From Rotaria macrura (lineage: Eukaryota; Rotifera; Eurotatoria; Philodinida; Philodinidae), in assembly GCA_900239685.1 (NCBI GenBank), contig OENT01000087.1:124001-188000 (forward strand): a stretch of 64,000 nt of DNA. Reading direction: 5' to 3'. The notes under the pieces were generated by a model. The model worked only from the letters and a program-made list of their open reading frames with translations, did not search any database and was not told the origin of the DNA. The position numbers were made by a program, and so were the translations under genes. Positions 36,901 through 48,841 of the stretch are shown here, in pieces (positions within the stretch are counted from its first letter, which is position 1; the number at the start of each line of letters is the position of its first letter).

Positions 36901-39900
36901 AGATGTAAGCGATCAGTGAATATATTATTATAAAACATAGGGTAAAAACCTGAGTGAAATAACTTCATTCCATTGTGGTAAAAGTGCACTTGTAAGTAAA
37001 CAATCGGGAAGTTCTCTTAAATATTGTTTAAGTGTGCTTGCAGCAACATGTGCATCATAGTTAAGTTCACTAAGTGTAGAGCCTCTATCAATTGTTTGTA
37101 AGTCAAGTTCAGCAACTAATTTTTTTTGTTTTCCATGTGATGGTGCAATACGAAAAAGGCCTTCTTCACGAAAACTATTTTGTAACAGACGTATACATAT
37201 TTCAATCGGATAAGCTAATGAACTATCAGATCTTTTCGAACAATGTTTGACAAGATCACAACCAAACGATGGCATCAATTCATCATTGTCCAATCGTTGT
37301 TCTATTTCAGGCATTCGTAATGATAAAAATTTTGATACATCATTGTAAAATGTTTTTTGTTCAATTAAATATTGTGAAAAAAGACGAGCTGTTATGGAAT
37401 GTTCTTCATTGGCAAATTTATACGTTTCAGTTGCATATATATCACGTGCTAATGTTCGTGCTTGTTCACATTCTGTACGAATATCTTCTAATTCATGTGA
37501 ACGTTCATCAAAATTCGATAATGTTAAACGATCAGATCGAGTTTGAAATCTTAACGTATATAAACGATATAATGTTACTGTATAAAAATAAAAAGTAAAC
37601 AAACTTTTTTAAATTTGCATCAGCTGTTTCTAATTTTCGTTGAGCTTTTTCATAATTCTCACGAAGTTCCGTCATTGTTTGACGAATAGTTGACTAATGA
37701 AAAAATAAAATTATGAATAAGAATAAATCAAAAAGACAAACGAACATTACCTGTTTTTCACGGGCTTGCTCGATGATTCTCTTTAATTGTTCAAGCCATT
37801 CTTTTCTTCTCAAATCAATATAATCATGAATTTGAACTAAATCATCGATTGTTTGATTTAAAATCGATGAAGCACCATTGGGTCCATAAGGAGAACGGTA
37901 AGAACGAGCAACGTCCGTGAGACGAAATTCTTTGAATGATTTTGATACATCATTATCGATACTTTTGTTTAACTAAATTGTTTTTTTAAATTTTCAATTT
38001 GTCTATGTTAATATATAACTCACAAAATCTTTATCGGTTTTCCAAAGATCGGCCAATACTTTACAAGAATCTCGAATATAACGAACTCGATTGTAACAAT
38101 CAGGAACATCGTCATTTCTGAATTAAAAAGAATATTCAAAATAATAAAGACTTGATATCGTTTATTATCATCAATGATAGCAGATAGTTCGTTTTTACCT
38201 GTAGTCTATCATTCTCATCTCATAGTTCAAAAATCGGTTTTCAATAATTTATCTTTGAATCAAATTTAATTTTTACTACACTTTAGAACTGTTGTAAAAA
38301 GATTCCGTTTCGTGATAAACTTTCCTGACAAGCATACAAAAAACAAAAAGTAATGGCTCTTTCTCCTAGCTGAAGGAATTCCCTGCCGACTGCCTTTCGA
38401 AAACCAGTAGCTCTTATTTAATTTTCTAGAAGGCATTTGACTACAGGCAACTATAACAGTCGTTTTGTATGAAAGAACTAGTAGACAAGTTAAATGCAGC
38501 AGAAACTGTTCTGGAAAAGAACGTAGGTTAGAGAGGACAATGAGTGCCTTCTAAAAAACCGCTTTTCTCAAGTGTCAAATTAACATAATCATAATCTGTA
38601 GAAAAGTTTGTCTATTCAACCAGAAGTTTAAAAGAAATAATCTTGTTTCATATGAAAGGTCTCCGAAAGTTTTTGACTTTTGCAATCGAAAAAAACAATC
38701 CTCAGCAAGGAAACGACGAAGAAAAGCTTTAGAATATTGAAACAATTGTCGACTTCTTTTTCTCTAGAGTTTATTGTTCGAGAAACTTTTAGTTCCAAAT
38801 TATGGGATGAACTTTATTTTGAGATACGTTGAACTATATGCTTTATTTAACCCTTTCCGGCCGGATGTTGCCATATGGCAACATTTTCCCCTATAGGGGT
38901 ACGGCGTTTTTCAAATAGCCGGCCGTAAAGGATTAAATACATATCGAGTTTAATTGGGTCATAAAATCAGAGAGATCGTGAGCACTGACCTCAAAAAAAG
39001 AAACTACTATTTAAATAGAAAAATCACTTTATGAATGTCTACTACGTTAATTGACACTAGAGACATGCAAACATTTTTTTATTAAAACTACAGTTAATTT
39101 TACTTGCAAACTGAAACAAAACATTAACTGTTATTATCATTCAGTTTTCGAAAAAAAAGCTTTTTAAAAATCTTATAAAGTCTTGTAGAATGTTTGAAAA
39201 TGTTTTCGAGTGTTTCGTGCCTTGTTTATCTTTTCTTTTAAAATAACTATTTGAATTATAATCTGCAAGGCAAACGTCTCGTTATTAAATAATCAGGCTG
39301 TTACAAGTAGTTAGTTATTATTTAGACTTGAAATGATTTTCTTTTCATGTAAGTCTGGTTAATTATAAATTTTAATTAAAACTCGTTGTCATTGTAGAAC
39401 ATTAGGTTCTCTATGAAACGAACTATTACAATCTTTGAACTCTTTTGTAAGTCATGCATCTTTTCCGGAAGAACTGCTTCACATATAAGAGAAGATATCA
39501 ACGAAAATTTCAATTACGAGTTCAAATTTCAGTGCAAAATTAAGTCAAGAAAACAGGAAAAATAATTCTATAATGTTGAACTATTTACAATTGTCTCGCA
39601 TAGGTTTGAGTTCAAATAAAATTTTCTACAAAGTATCATCTTAATCGTTGCGAACATGGGAGTCAATTCTGAACACGAAAATTCTCAATCGAAAAAATAA
39701 ATCAAGACTCGTAATAGTTGCTCCGTAAAATAAACGATACAATTAAGAATTTTTTCGGAAGAAAGAAAAACAATTTCACCGATGATTTAAGCACAAATAA
39801 ATCCTACAAAGTATTGCATCCGTGTACATTTATATGAAAGTTGATTTTCTTTTAGTGAGAGTAAACGAATATTAAGTATGCAAAAATAAAGCGTTCTTTT

Positions 39901-40588
39901 TTTCAAAAACTAAAGTATGTAAATATCGATCAGAATAATCGCTCGTGATTTTCAAAAGACTAATTTAAGTATGAAATTTGCCAATTTAATTTCCTGGGTA
40001 TATTTTTGATAATCATGCATATTTATGATTAATTCACTTTGAAATATTATTGTATCGAAGTGAATATCAAATAAACATGACGCAACTAACTATATCAATA
40101 GTTAATGCGATGCGAAGCATAAGCATTTATATTGTCGTGCGCGAGTTTTTTTTAATTTTACGAATCAGAATTTTCATGAGAAATATTCTTTTTTGGCTTC
40201 ACAAGAATAAGAAGTTTTTTTTTAAATACTCATTTTCAACAATTCGATAATGATGACAAATAAATTACGTCGTTTCATTTTTTTTACATGACATTTAAAA
40301 TCTTGACTTACTTGGGTCCATAAAAAATTGGCTTGAATTTATTCATCTATAGAAACAAAAAATACTTAAATTACAAAATTGAATTAGTTTGATAAAAAAA
40401 AAACAAATTAAATTTTAAATCATTTTTCTAGAGTAAATGTTAGTATTAAAAAATTAAATTCTCACCCAAGGATAAACTGCAAGACTTGATCGTCTCCGTC
40501 GTCGATCAGAATTAGATAAATGATCATCACAAAATTGATTTTCATTTGTTAATGTCTCAGCTAGTGAATGCTTTCTATGAGATGTCAT
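33962..40588 (-). CDS. BAR-domain RhoGAP of the ARHGAP17/ARHGAP44/SH3BP1 family (eleven exons)
   Basis: Exons 40588-40466, 40346-40312, 38117-38024, 37972-37751, 37693-37605, 37549-36950, 35477-35403, 35328-35052, 34987-34923, 34864-34716 and 34389-33962 join in phase to 718 residues. These proteins bend or sense membrane through an N-terminal BAR domain and switch off Rac/Cdc42-type GTPases. The BAR-like helical region covers about 50-285. The RhoGAP domain follows, with the arginine finger Arg321 in EEGLFRIAPS, LKQYLRELPDCLL, and LVRFLARVAEYSSENKMTASNLG. The C-terminal tail is proline-rich (RPGAPPPLPPPPPAVVV), a likely SH3-binding region. The run SFG...PIEICIRLL...EEGLFR matches this family better than GRAF-type GAPs, and no PH domain is present. 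The end of exon 8 is ambiguous: donors after 35052 and after 35049 both keep the frame. Introns are mostly 50-150 bases, except two of 2.2 and 1.5 kb. The N-terminal 50 residues are basic and unusual. Confidence 0.9.
35478..36949 (-). other. Long intron 6 of the RhoGAP gene (1.5 kb)
   Basis: It lies between the exon ending in the first half of the RhoGAP domain and the next exon, both splice sites being good GT/AG matches in phase 2. I find no exon or recognisable element inside. Confidence 0.6.
38118..40311 (-). other. Long intron 2 of the RhoGAP gene (2.2 kb)
   Basis: It splits the lysine codon between the exon ending GPK and the exon starting NDDVPD. The donor is GTAAGT and the acceptor TTCAG. 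A small piggyBac-type MITE sits inside at 38847-38936; otherwise it is AT-rich and featureless. Confidence 0.65.
38847..38936. mobile_element. Short piggyBac-type MITE with TTAA ends
   Basis: A 90-base, GC-richer insert flanked by TTAA at both ends (38847-38850 and 38933-38936). Left inverted repeat CCCTTTCCGGCCGG at 38851-38864; the right end read inward is TCCTTTACGGCCGG, 12 of 14 matching. TTAA duplication with ends starting CCC is the signature of piggyBac elements, so this is a non-autonomous deletion or palindromic derivative. It encloses a perfect 20-base palindrome (38865-38884) and CCCCTATAGGGG (38888-38899). It lies within an intron of the RhoGAP gene. No transposase copy is seen in the window. 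Confidence 0.75.
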
Positions 40589-42958
40589 CTACACCCTTTT
40601 CAATTCAAGAATAACATTAGGAAAATGACGAAAAAAAGCAGAGCCCTTCAATAGTCAACTCTTTAGAGAAGAGCGTGTTCGAATTTTTTTCTCTTCTATA
40701 AGGTATTTCTTATTCTTTTTTCCACGTTAATTCACTTCCACTTGCAGTTTTAACTGAATGAAAGAACAGAAAAGAAAGGTACGAAAAAAAAGATGAAGCA
40801 TATTTTATTTATATTAATATTAAAATCGAATAAAATTCAAGATAAAATCGGTCGAAGTTACAAAAATATTTGTTTCGTTTGTTTGTGACCTGAAATAAAA
40901 TAAAAATATGAATAGATTTTATCTTTAGATGAATTTCGGAATTTTTGCTTCCTCTTAATATCGTGAGAAACTATTTACAATGACGTAGAATCTTTCAGAA
41001 TAAATATATAAGTAAAGAAAAAATAGAAGACACTCAGGGATCAGAGCAAGTCTCTTATGGTAATCTGTGAGAAATTGAGTCATATTTAAATGATAAAGAA
41101 AAAATTCGGTTTAATTTTTTTATGCAACTCTTCTAGATTCTTATTGTGTCGTTTTTATTTATTTTTCTTTGTCAACAACTAATACAATCAAGTTGAAGAC
41201 GCTGTCATTTAATTTTTGATCATCATCGAAAATTTTTCGTGCTAACGACAATCCCTAATAAACATTCGACATCAGCTGTACCATGAAATAAAGAAGACAA
41301 AGGATCACAGGGCGTAGCCTCGTGTGAAACAGGAAGATCAAGAGATAGCCCTTGGCAACAAGTAGATTCCATTAAAATAAAAGTTTTTTTTCGATTGAAA
41401 AATCACATAGCGTAAAATAAAATCATACGTTTCAAATTCGAATGGAAGTTTGATCGATTGAAAATGTAACAAATCAACGACATTCTTCTGTACAGAAATA
41501 TCTAAATATAAGGTAAACTATTTTAGAACTATTCCAATTGATTAAAAATTTGACTGAGTCGAAATTCGAAATTTAGTGAAATGGTAGATTGATGTAGATT
41601 CTACTATGTCTAAAAACACATCAACCATCAATGATACCAATCAGAAAAAAAAACACTTAGTTGAACTTTTCTTTTGTATAGTCGTGTAAAATATGTCGTG
41701 CATTATTAATAAGGCAAAACACTGACAATATACACTCGTATCTAATTTAGTTAAATGATTCTAGGAAAATTTTCATATATCAAATTATAATCATCATAAT
41801 GCATTTATTCGAGATTTAGTACATTATTTTATTCGGAAGCAATCATACTGATGTATCAGTTTATTTTCTGAAACTCATGAAGTGCTTAATTACATTCTTC
41901 GAAATGAAAACCTTTTCATATCTATACATCCAAATAGTTCTATCATTTGTTTTTTATTTTTTATAAATTATCACAAGAATAATTTATCGACGAGCAGCTC
42001 TCACTTATTCATTTGTTGAAAAACGTATTTTCGGTAATTAAATCCGAATAAAATCGTTCATTAAACATTAAAAGTACTCGCTTGATTTATTTTTTTCTTA
42101 TAAAAAAATTTACACTCACTTCTGGATTACCAGAAACGGTGTAGAGATTAAATTTTAAGGTATACAACTATGTTAAGAGATTAGCTATGAACTGAATTTC
42201 TGTGATAAAACATAACATCGTGTCGTCTATTCTGCTACATTAAATGCTAAAGTTTTTAAAGTTAAGCTTAAAATATATGAAGACTTTTCAATAGAAATCA
42301 GTAGAAATCTCTTTTAATACGAAAATATTTTGAATGAGAAGTGGACGAAAAGGACTAGCAGAAAATTGACAATAAAATTCAAATAAGAAAATTTATCTTT
42401 GTCAAATAAAATTTTTTACTTACTCGAAAAGTTTCCGTCGATAAATCACATATAATAAATCATGTAATAGCTTTTATGTTGTACTTCGTCATTTAAATCT
42501 ATTCGGTTTCTTTATCGTTAAAATACGTGAAATGTCGAACAATCATATTTTCTTATGAATAAATTCCATGATTATTCTCATCTTAGAAATGTTTATTAAT
42601 TATGGATTTAATCGATGAAAGTTATTCTTTTTGCAATCAAATACATATTTGTATTTGTTTGCAAATATTGAAATTGAATCATCAAATTGTAGCATAGGTC
42701 AAATAGATAATATAAAATCGTATAATTCAATCAATCGATTTGATTTGTCAATATTTATCTAAAAATAAGAAAAGAATCATTTTATATTAGTAGCAAAATA
42801 TATTCTTTTTCTGTCTTGTTAAAATAATCTTTATACATTAATAAAAAAGAAATATTCTCAAATCAAAACAACATTCAGAAGAGCTAACTCGTAAGAGATA
42901 TGCTTGTCTTGCTACAAACGAAAACGATCATTCTTTTTCTTCTATCAATGGAATTTGC

Positions 42959-42982
42959 ATATATATATATATATATATATAT
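42959..42982. repeat. (AT)n microsatellite
   Basis: Twelve consecutive AT units. Confidence 0.9.
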
Positions 42983-45900
42983 TATTTTTCGGTCTTACAT
43001 TTTTAAACAATCAATAGAAAGTTTATCGACAAAAAATATTTGCTTCGATTTCAATTGACGGAGATGATAATCAAGCAAAAAAAAAGAGTTCTCAACCAGA
43101 AGTTTTATTACTCCACTTATTTCTACGTTTTCTTTTCGAAAATAGTGTCTATTGAAATCTAGATGTGTTATTATTAACATAGTAAGAATTTTGCAAGTAA
43201 CATTTCAATAAAACAAAAGCAGCCTTGTTTACAAAATATAAAACTCGAATAACATCGATTAAACGATTACAATTTGCCATTCGGTGCATCAATGTCAGTT
43301 ATTTTTTGTTGCGTATATGAGCCAATAAAAAAACAGCAATGGCGTATCGATATGAAACTGATTATTACGGACCATTTTCATACAATATATTTTAAACTGC
43401 TCGGAAGCCGACGAGATTGAAAATATACAATAAATCGTATTGATAATTACATTTTAAGCTTCTGAAACCAATTACAATTCTTGTAGAGCAAGGATTTTTC
43501 TTTCGAATGTAGCCTTGTATGATTTCCTGTGGCGTATAATTGGAGTAAATCAAGCGATACATTCAACTTATGCGCATTTAGTCAAAACACTCATCACATG
43601 ACAACAGAGAAAAAGACTGTTAGACTCGAGAAAACCTTGTAAAGAGAACACGTGTTGTAATCTACATACATTGTATTAGAAGTGTAAGCGAAATTTCATT
43701 CCAAATTCGAAAGTTTTACAATAGGAAAAGAAGATTAATTATGAAAATTTAAAATATGATGAAAAGTAGGAATTGGTCGATTTTTCACAGACTGAACATC
43801 TTTCATAGACGACGCAAGTAAAGTAAAATATGGATTTTCTTTAAAATGCTGCGTTCTTTTTCAGTGATCTCGTCAAATGCACAGCTGAAGTTTCCACATG
43901 AAAATGAAAGAAAAAAAATGAATCTCGTAAAATTCTTAGAATCTTCATATTTTTTCTCCTTCTTCATCCTGTAGATTTAGACTTAGTTTCACTTATGTTA
44001 AGTGAAACAAAAAATTTCTATCACAAAGCATTTTTCTTTCGTGTTTAACCCATGTCGAAAAATACAATAAAACTCTTGCTGAAAAGACTGCATCGTCTGT
44101 CACTTACAATTATCTGCTCGATATGCAGACAAATGTTTTACTCTTTTTTTATATTATGAAGAAGTTTTACGAGCTTGTTTTGTACATGAACACTCATCGT
44201 AAGTTGATAGTAAGCCCTTGAAAAAGACTTCACTTTTCAACAAGTCAACTGACATAAGAGGAAGAAAAATATTGCGAATATCGAAAATTTCAATTATTTC
44301 TTTTTTTAGAACTCAAAGTTAAATGAAGATTTTCCTAGTCATCGTAGAACTTGTGCAATTTACTAGCCCCCTACTTCATCATATGTCTATAGTTGATTTG
44401 TAACCTAGACGCTTCTAATCTCATGCAGGTCAAATTTCGTATATCAGGCTACTGAAACTTCGTTATTTCTTTGGGTTTCATTCTATAGACTTAATCATAT
44501 TTGAAACGCAGGTACTTGAAAGAAACATGCTTTTGAGAAGATAGTAAAGTTTAATGCATTAAAGAAAGGAAAAGCTGTTGACTACAACGACTGTCTTTTA
44601 AGAATTTTGAGTTGTGTAAAAAATCGAGATCATATATATAAATTATCTTTCTAAGAAAAAGTTAGACTTCTTATCGCTTTTATTCTATGCATGTACTCTA
44701 GTTGTAATGATTCTCACGAAATAGGACATGACTCGTCTAGGAAACGCAAGAAAGGTTACTGTTTATTTGATATGTTCATGTCAATATAATTCTACTATGT
44801 GTTAAGCATGTGGATTGTAGTGTTATAACATCAATCACACATCATACTTTATTTATTTGAATAACATGTCGTTTGAAGATAACTTTCATTGAACGACGGT
44901 ACATACAATAGAAATATGTCTCTATCGAGACATCATTTATCGAGCATATTCAAGTGGGAAGAAATACAATAGTCTAATCAGAACTCTCGATTTTCATCCG
45001 TGATTTGTATTCGTATGAAGAAACGAATAGAATTCGTTGATGAATTGGATTTAAAATTTAAGTAAATGAAAAAGGAAAATTATCTATCGAATTTTACTAT
45101 GGTCTTTGAATGAGAAAGCGAAAGATGTGTGAGAAGTTTTCAATAAAAATAAAAAGACGGAAGACATGATCAATAAATTAAAAATCACATTCATCTCTCT
45201 ACTATGCATCGGCTTCATATTATGAACGAGCAATAGTATTTTAAGTTCACTCTTATAGAAACGTAAAACTGAAGGAAAGGATTTTTCACGCCGCATCGAT
45301 GCAAGACACCCGCTGATATCTAACCTTTATTTATACTCTGTTTGCCATTTTAACATAAATGTCCTGGAGATTGGTCGATATACCATTGTCTCTAGTAGGT
45401 TACTTCCAGTAAAACTAGAGCAACTCCCAACTAATTGATACTCTTCTGTGTATGCTTAGAGCTGAGAACTTTTCTTATTTCACGTGTAAACTTCTTGATC
45501 AATATTCATGGAGTCAAACAAAATCTATTGAAAAAGAAGCTATATCTGTTACATACTCACCCATGTGAAAATGTTTAACTTGTAGAACAATCAAATATAT
45601 GTAGGAATCAATGGAATATTTTTATTACTTATGTGACTCTTTTGTGTACATCATGTCATACAAGAATGCTAAGTAGGAAGAAAAACATGGTCAAATTGCT
45701 GAGTTGTGCAATGACGACGATGTAATAGAAGTCGACATTTTAGAGAAAAGAAATTCTTTCCTAGAAATATTTTAACGTTCAAGACGTTCATGTGTAGGAA
45801 AAAAAGAATTAGCTAATAAACAAATCGAGTTATGTAATCATGAATGTTTCTTTCGTCTTTGTTTTTTCATTGAATTTTTTCGTTCGTTACGATTAACGAA

Positions 45901-46008
45901 CTTCCTTCTTAACGTGTATGCCTCATAGAATACAAAAACATCAGATAGATGATTGCGGTTAACTAACTTTAGTAAATATTCTGAACGCATAACAAAAAAA
46001 TATCGAAT

Positions 46009-46014
46009 TTTATT
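46009..46014 (-). promoter_or_regulatory. Polyadenylation signal of the histidine phosphatase gene
   Basis: AATAAA on the minus strand about 75 bases after the stop codon. Confidence 0.4.
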
Positions 46015-46086
46015 TATCTGAATTTAAATGAAAACAAAAAAAAAAATAAAGAAAAATTTTCAACTCACAAAACCCATCAAAGAAGA

Positions 46087-46581
46087 TTAAATTTGTTTCC
46101 AATGGAATAGTTCAGCATTAGTTAACCATATTCCAAATGCTTCCCCATCTATTTCGTATGAAGTTAAATTCCAGACTAAATCAGCATGTGTTACAATTAA
46201 TAGATTTCGAATGTTTAATTTTTTCTTCTCTAATAAATAATTATCTATTTGATTAATTCTTTGTTTCGTATCTACTTGATTTTCCGTTAAAATCGTTTCA
46301 TTTTCATTTAAAAGATCTGATTTATAACCAGAACGAATCTCTCGAAATAAATCACTTACTTCATATTGATCAAAAGTTATTTCTGATAATGTCAATGTAT
46401 CAATACAACGACGTAAAGGTGAACATATAACTAGAGAATAGTGACTGGGGTAAGCAGAAGAAGAAGACTTTAATTTTTTCGATTGTTCCATGCCATTAAA
46501 TGTTAATGGACAATCGATAAAGTCATCCAATGGATTAGCATTAAATGTACTCTCTCCATGACGAAGGAAGTAAATATCCAT
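46087..46581 (-). CDS. Small histidine phosphatase (phosphoglycerate mutase-like)
   Basis: A single exon of 164 residues from ATG 46581. The histidine phosphatase superfamily moves phosphate through a phospho-histidine. Seen: the N-terminal IYFLRHGEST motif, with nucleophile His8 and Arg7; SPLRRCIDT with the second arginine at about 57; FREIRSG, holding a likely acid at Glu81; and VTHADLVW with the second catalytic His132. All four pocket elements are present, so the enzyme should be active. At 164 residues it is shorter than glycolytic phosphoglycerate mutase (about 250) and closer to small SixA/PhoE/fungal-type members, so substrate cannot be named. No signal peptide or transit peptide stands out. 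It is monocistronic, with more than 2 kb to the next gene on the upstream side. Confidence 0.88.
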   Translation of the reverse strand: MDIYFLRHGESTFNANPLDDFIDCPLTFNGMEQSKKLKSSSSAYPSHYSLVICSPLRRCIDTLTLSEITFDQYEVSDLFREIRSGYKSDLLNENETILTENQVDTKQRINQIDNYLLEKKKLNIRNLLIVTHADLVWNLTSYEIDGEAFGIWLTNAELFHWKQI

Positions 46582-48841
46582 TTTCAGTTATATCTATCAA
46601 TATACATTCTACTCAAATCAAGTCAATTGTCAGTAAAAATAAGAAAATGGTAAATACATAAAAATATTTTTATTGGCTTACGTTCGTAACCAAATAAAAT
46701 GAAAAACGATCGAATTTTGTTGTGTATTGTTTTTTCTCCTTGCGTTTTTAATTTGTTTTCATATGAATATTGTTTTGTTTTAAATACTTATTGATTCTGT
46801 TAGAGGAGAAAATCGATAAAGATGTCGTTATCATGCATTCACTTAGATGCATATATATTGTAATATGATCTACATCCAAACATTTGTTCTTCATGATTTT
46901 GCAAAAGTAGAACCGACCGAGAGAGACAGAGAAAAACGAATTGTGGTGAAAAAAATTGATGAGAGAATTCATGACGATTTTGATTACTTTTTCAAATAGA
47001 ATTTCAATCATGATACGTCGCATATCACTACTCACCTTAGTTGAGTTGACACATATTTTACATATTGATTCTATTTCGAATATCGCTTGTAATTGCTTCA
47101 ATATTTTGCATGATCATTTTTCTGAAAACAAAACAACTTCAACGAAAATTTATTTATACGAAATAAATTCATTTCTTTTACTAATTCATCACTTTTTTAG
47201 CCTAAATTATGTGTATTCTTAATGGCATCATGAATAGTCGTAATAGACATCTAGAAGTATTACAGATTAATCTAACGATTCACTACAGTTCTATCGATCT
47301 TCACTGAGAAACTTATTTCTCGTCTTGAAATTTTATGCTTAGAAAAGATTTTATGTCGTATCGATTTATGTGTGAAAGTTTGCATTGTGTTTTTTCCCCT
47401 ATTCAAATATGCAGCTAATATCAACGTGAGCATTTATCAGTAGATTTCATCAGAGTTAAAATTCGAGAATGGAAATCTTCTTGTGTTTTTTTCTACACGA
47501 GAGTTACGGCAGTATGTGAAAGAAACCTGCACTATGCAACATATCGTCATCGAGGAACGTCAATTCTACGGTTCTATCCAGATTCATGATGAACTGCTAA
47601 ATTCTCAATCATTCATGAGTTTCACCGTTCAAAATTTATTGAATGATTTCTGCAGAAGAAAATGAATGTCTTCTTAATATCTTATCCCATTGATTTTTTC
47701 ATCAATACATACACATTCATCGATTATTACGTAGTTATTTAATGATAGTTTCTTGAATATTCGAGTAAGAAATGCTCTAATTATTTAGTTACTTCGTAGA
47801 TGTGAAAGCATTACCAAATTAACTGATAGAAGTCATGGCATCGTGTCAAAACATCATGTCGAATATATTCATTGTTGAAATCTTCTAATTTTGTAGTATT
47901 GTTAATGAAGAAACTTTTTTTCTATTGTAAATGTGACTTGCATTTTATAACAACAAAGCAATATAACTTTTAACTACGGAATACTCAAAAAATCATGAAA
48001 CAGAGCTTCTTATGCTAATGTGAAGACTCTAGTTCAACTCATTCGCATTGAATAGGACTCTTAAATCAGCGAAATACTTTTTATTTAGAAAGTCCTACAG
48101 CTGTATATGAAACGATCTAATCCTTTTCGATAATAGAAATAGAACGATTTGAAATTTATATACATATATATCTGTTGCTATGAAAATGTTTTTCAATGTA
48201 TAATTTCAAATAAATATATGTTTAAAACATGCGAAGAAAAACTTAAGATTGACTTTCGTATTTCCAATGCGTAAATATTGAAATCAAATTCTATTTATTG
48301 ATGTGTACTATTTTTATGGGTAGTATATTATAATTTAGACATTTCAAAAAGTAAATCATGAATTGAAGTTTTTCCTTAATAATCATGTTTCTTAACATTC
48401 ATCAATCTTATATTGAATTCGAAAAAGAAACACTTCTGTCTAATCGATATCAATCAATTGAGATTTTTTTTTATCTTTCAGTGTAATCATTTTTGCTTTT
48501 ATTGCATTTTCGCTAGAAGTAAATTGTTCGGTGAATGTTGTCATCAAGAATTGAGGTAGTACTGCTTCTTATGAAAAGTTCGACCGAATTCTATTGATGT
48601 AATGATTCATTAGACGGTGGATACTCGTCATATTAAATTAACATGATAGAAACGCAAAAAAAATGAAAGCCATGAAAAATAAACTTATTGTTCGTTAATA
48701 CAAAGATGAAAAAAAATCAATAAGCAGAAAAGGTAATTATTCATTCAAGAGGTTGTGTAAACTTGTTTCTCGTTCGATAAAAATAAATCCGAAAATGAAG
48801 TTTCATATGTTGCTCTTTTTTATTCTCTCATTTTGATAATA
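46582..48841. other. Intergenic stretch between divergent phosphatase and PAN-domain genes
   Basis: This 2.3-kb region separates two divergently transcribed genes and should hold both promoters. Overlapping short frames at 46748-47222 on both strands look non-coding. No clear TATA box is seen immediately before either start. Confidence 0.5.

Larger units (their letters stand above)
40589..46086. other. Large intergenic stretch upstream of the RhoGAP gene
   Basis: About 5.5 kb of very AT-rich DNA without a supported gene. Short frames at 42995-43180 and 45084-45296 (minus strand) have no coding signal. An AT microsatellite occupies 42959-42982. It should contain the RhoGAP promoter, which I cannot place. 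Confidence 0.5.
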
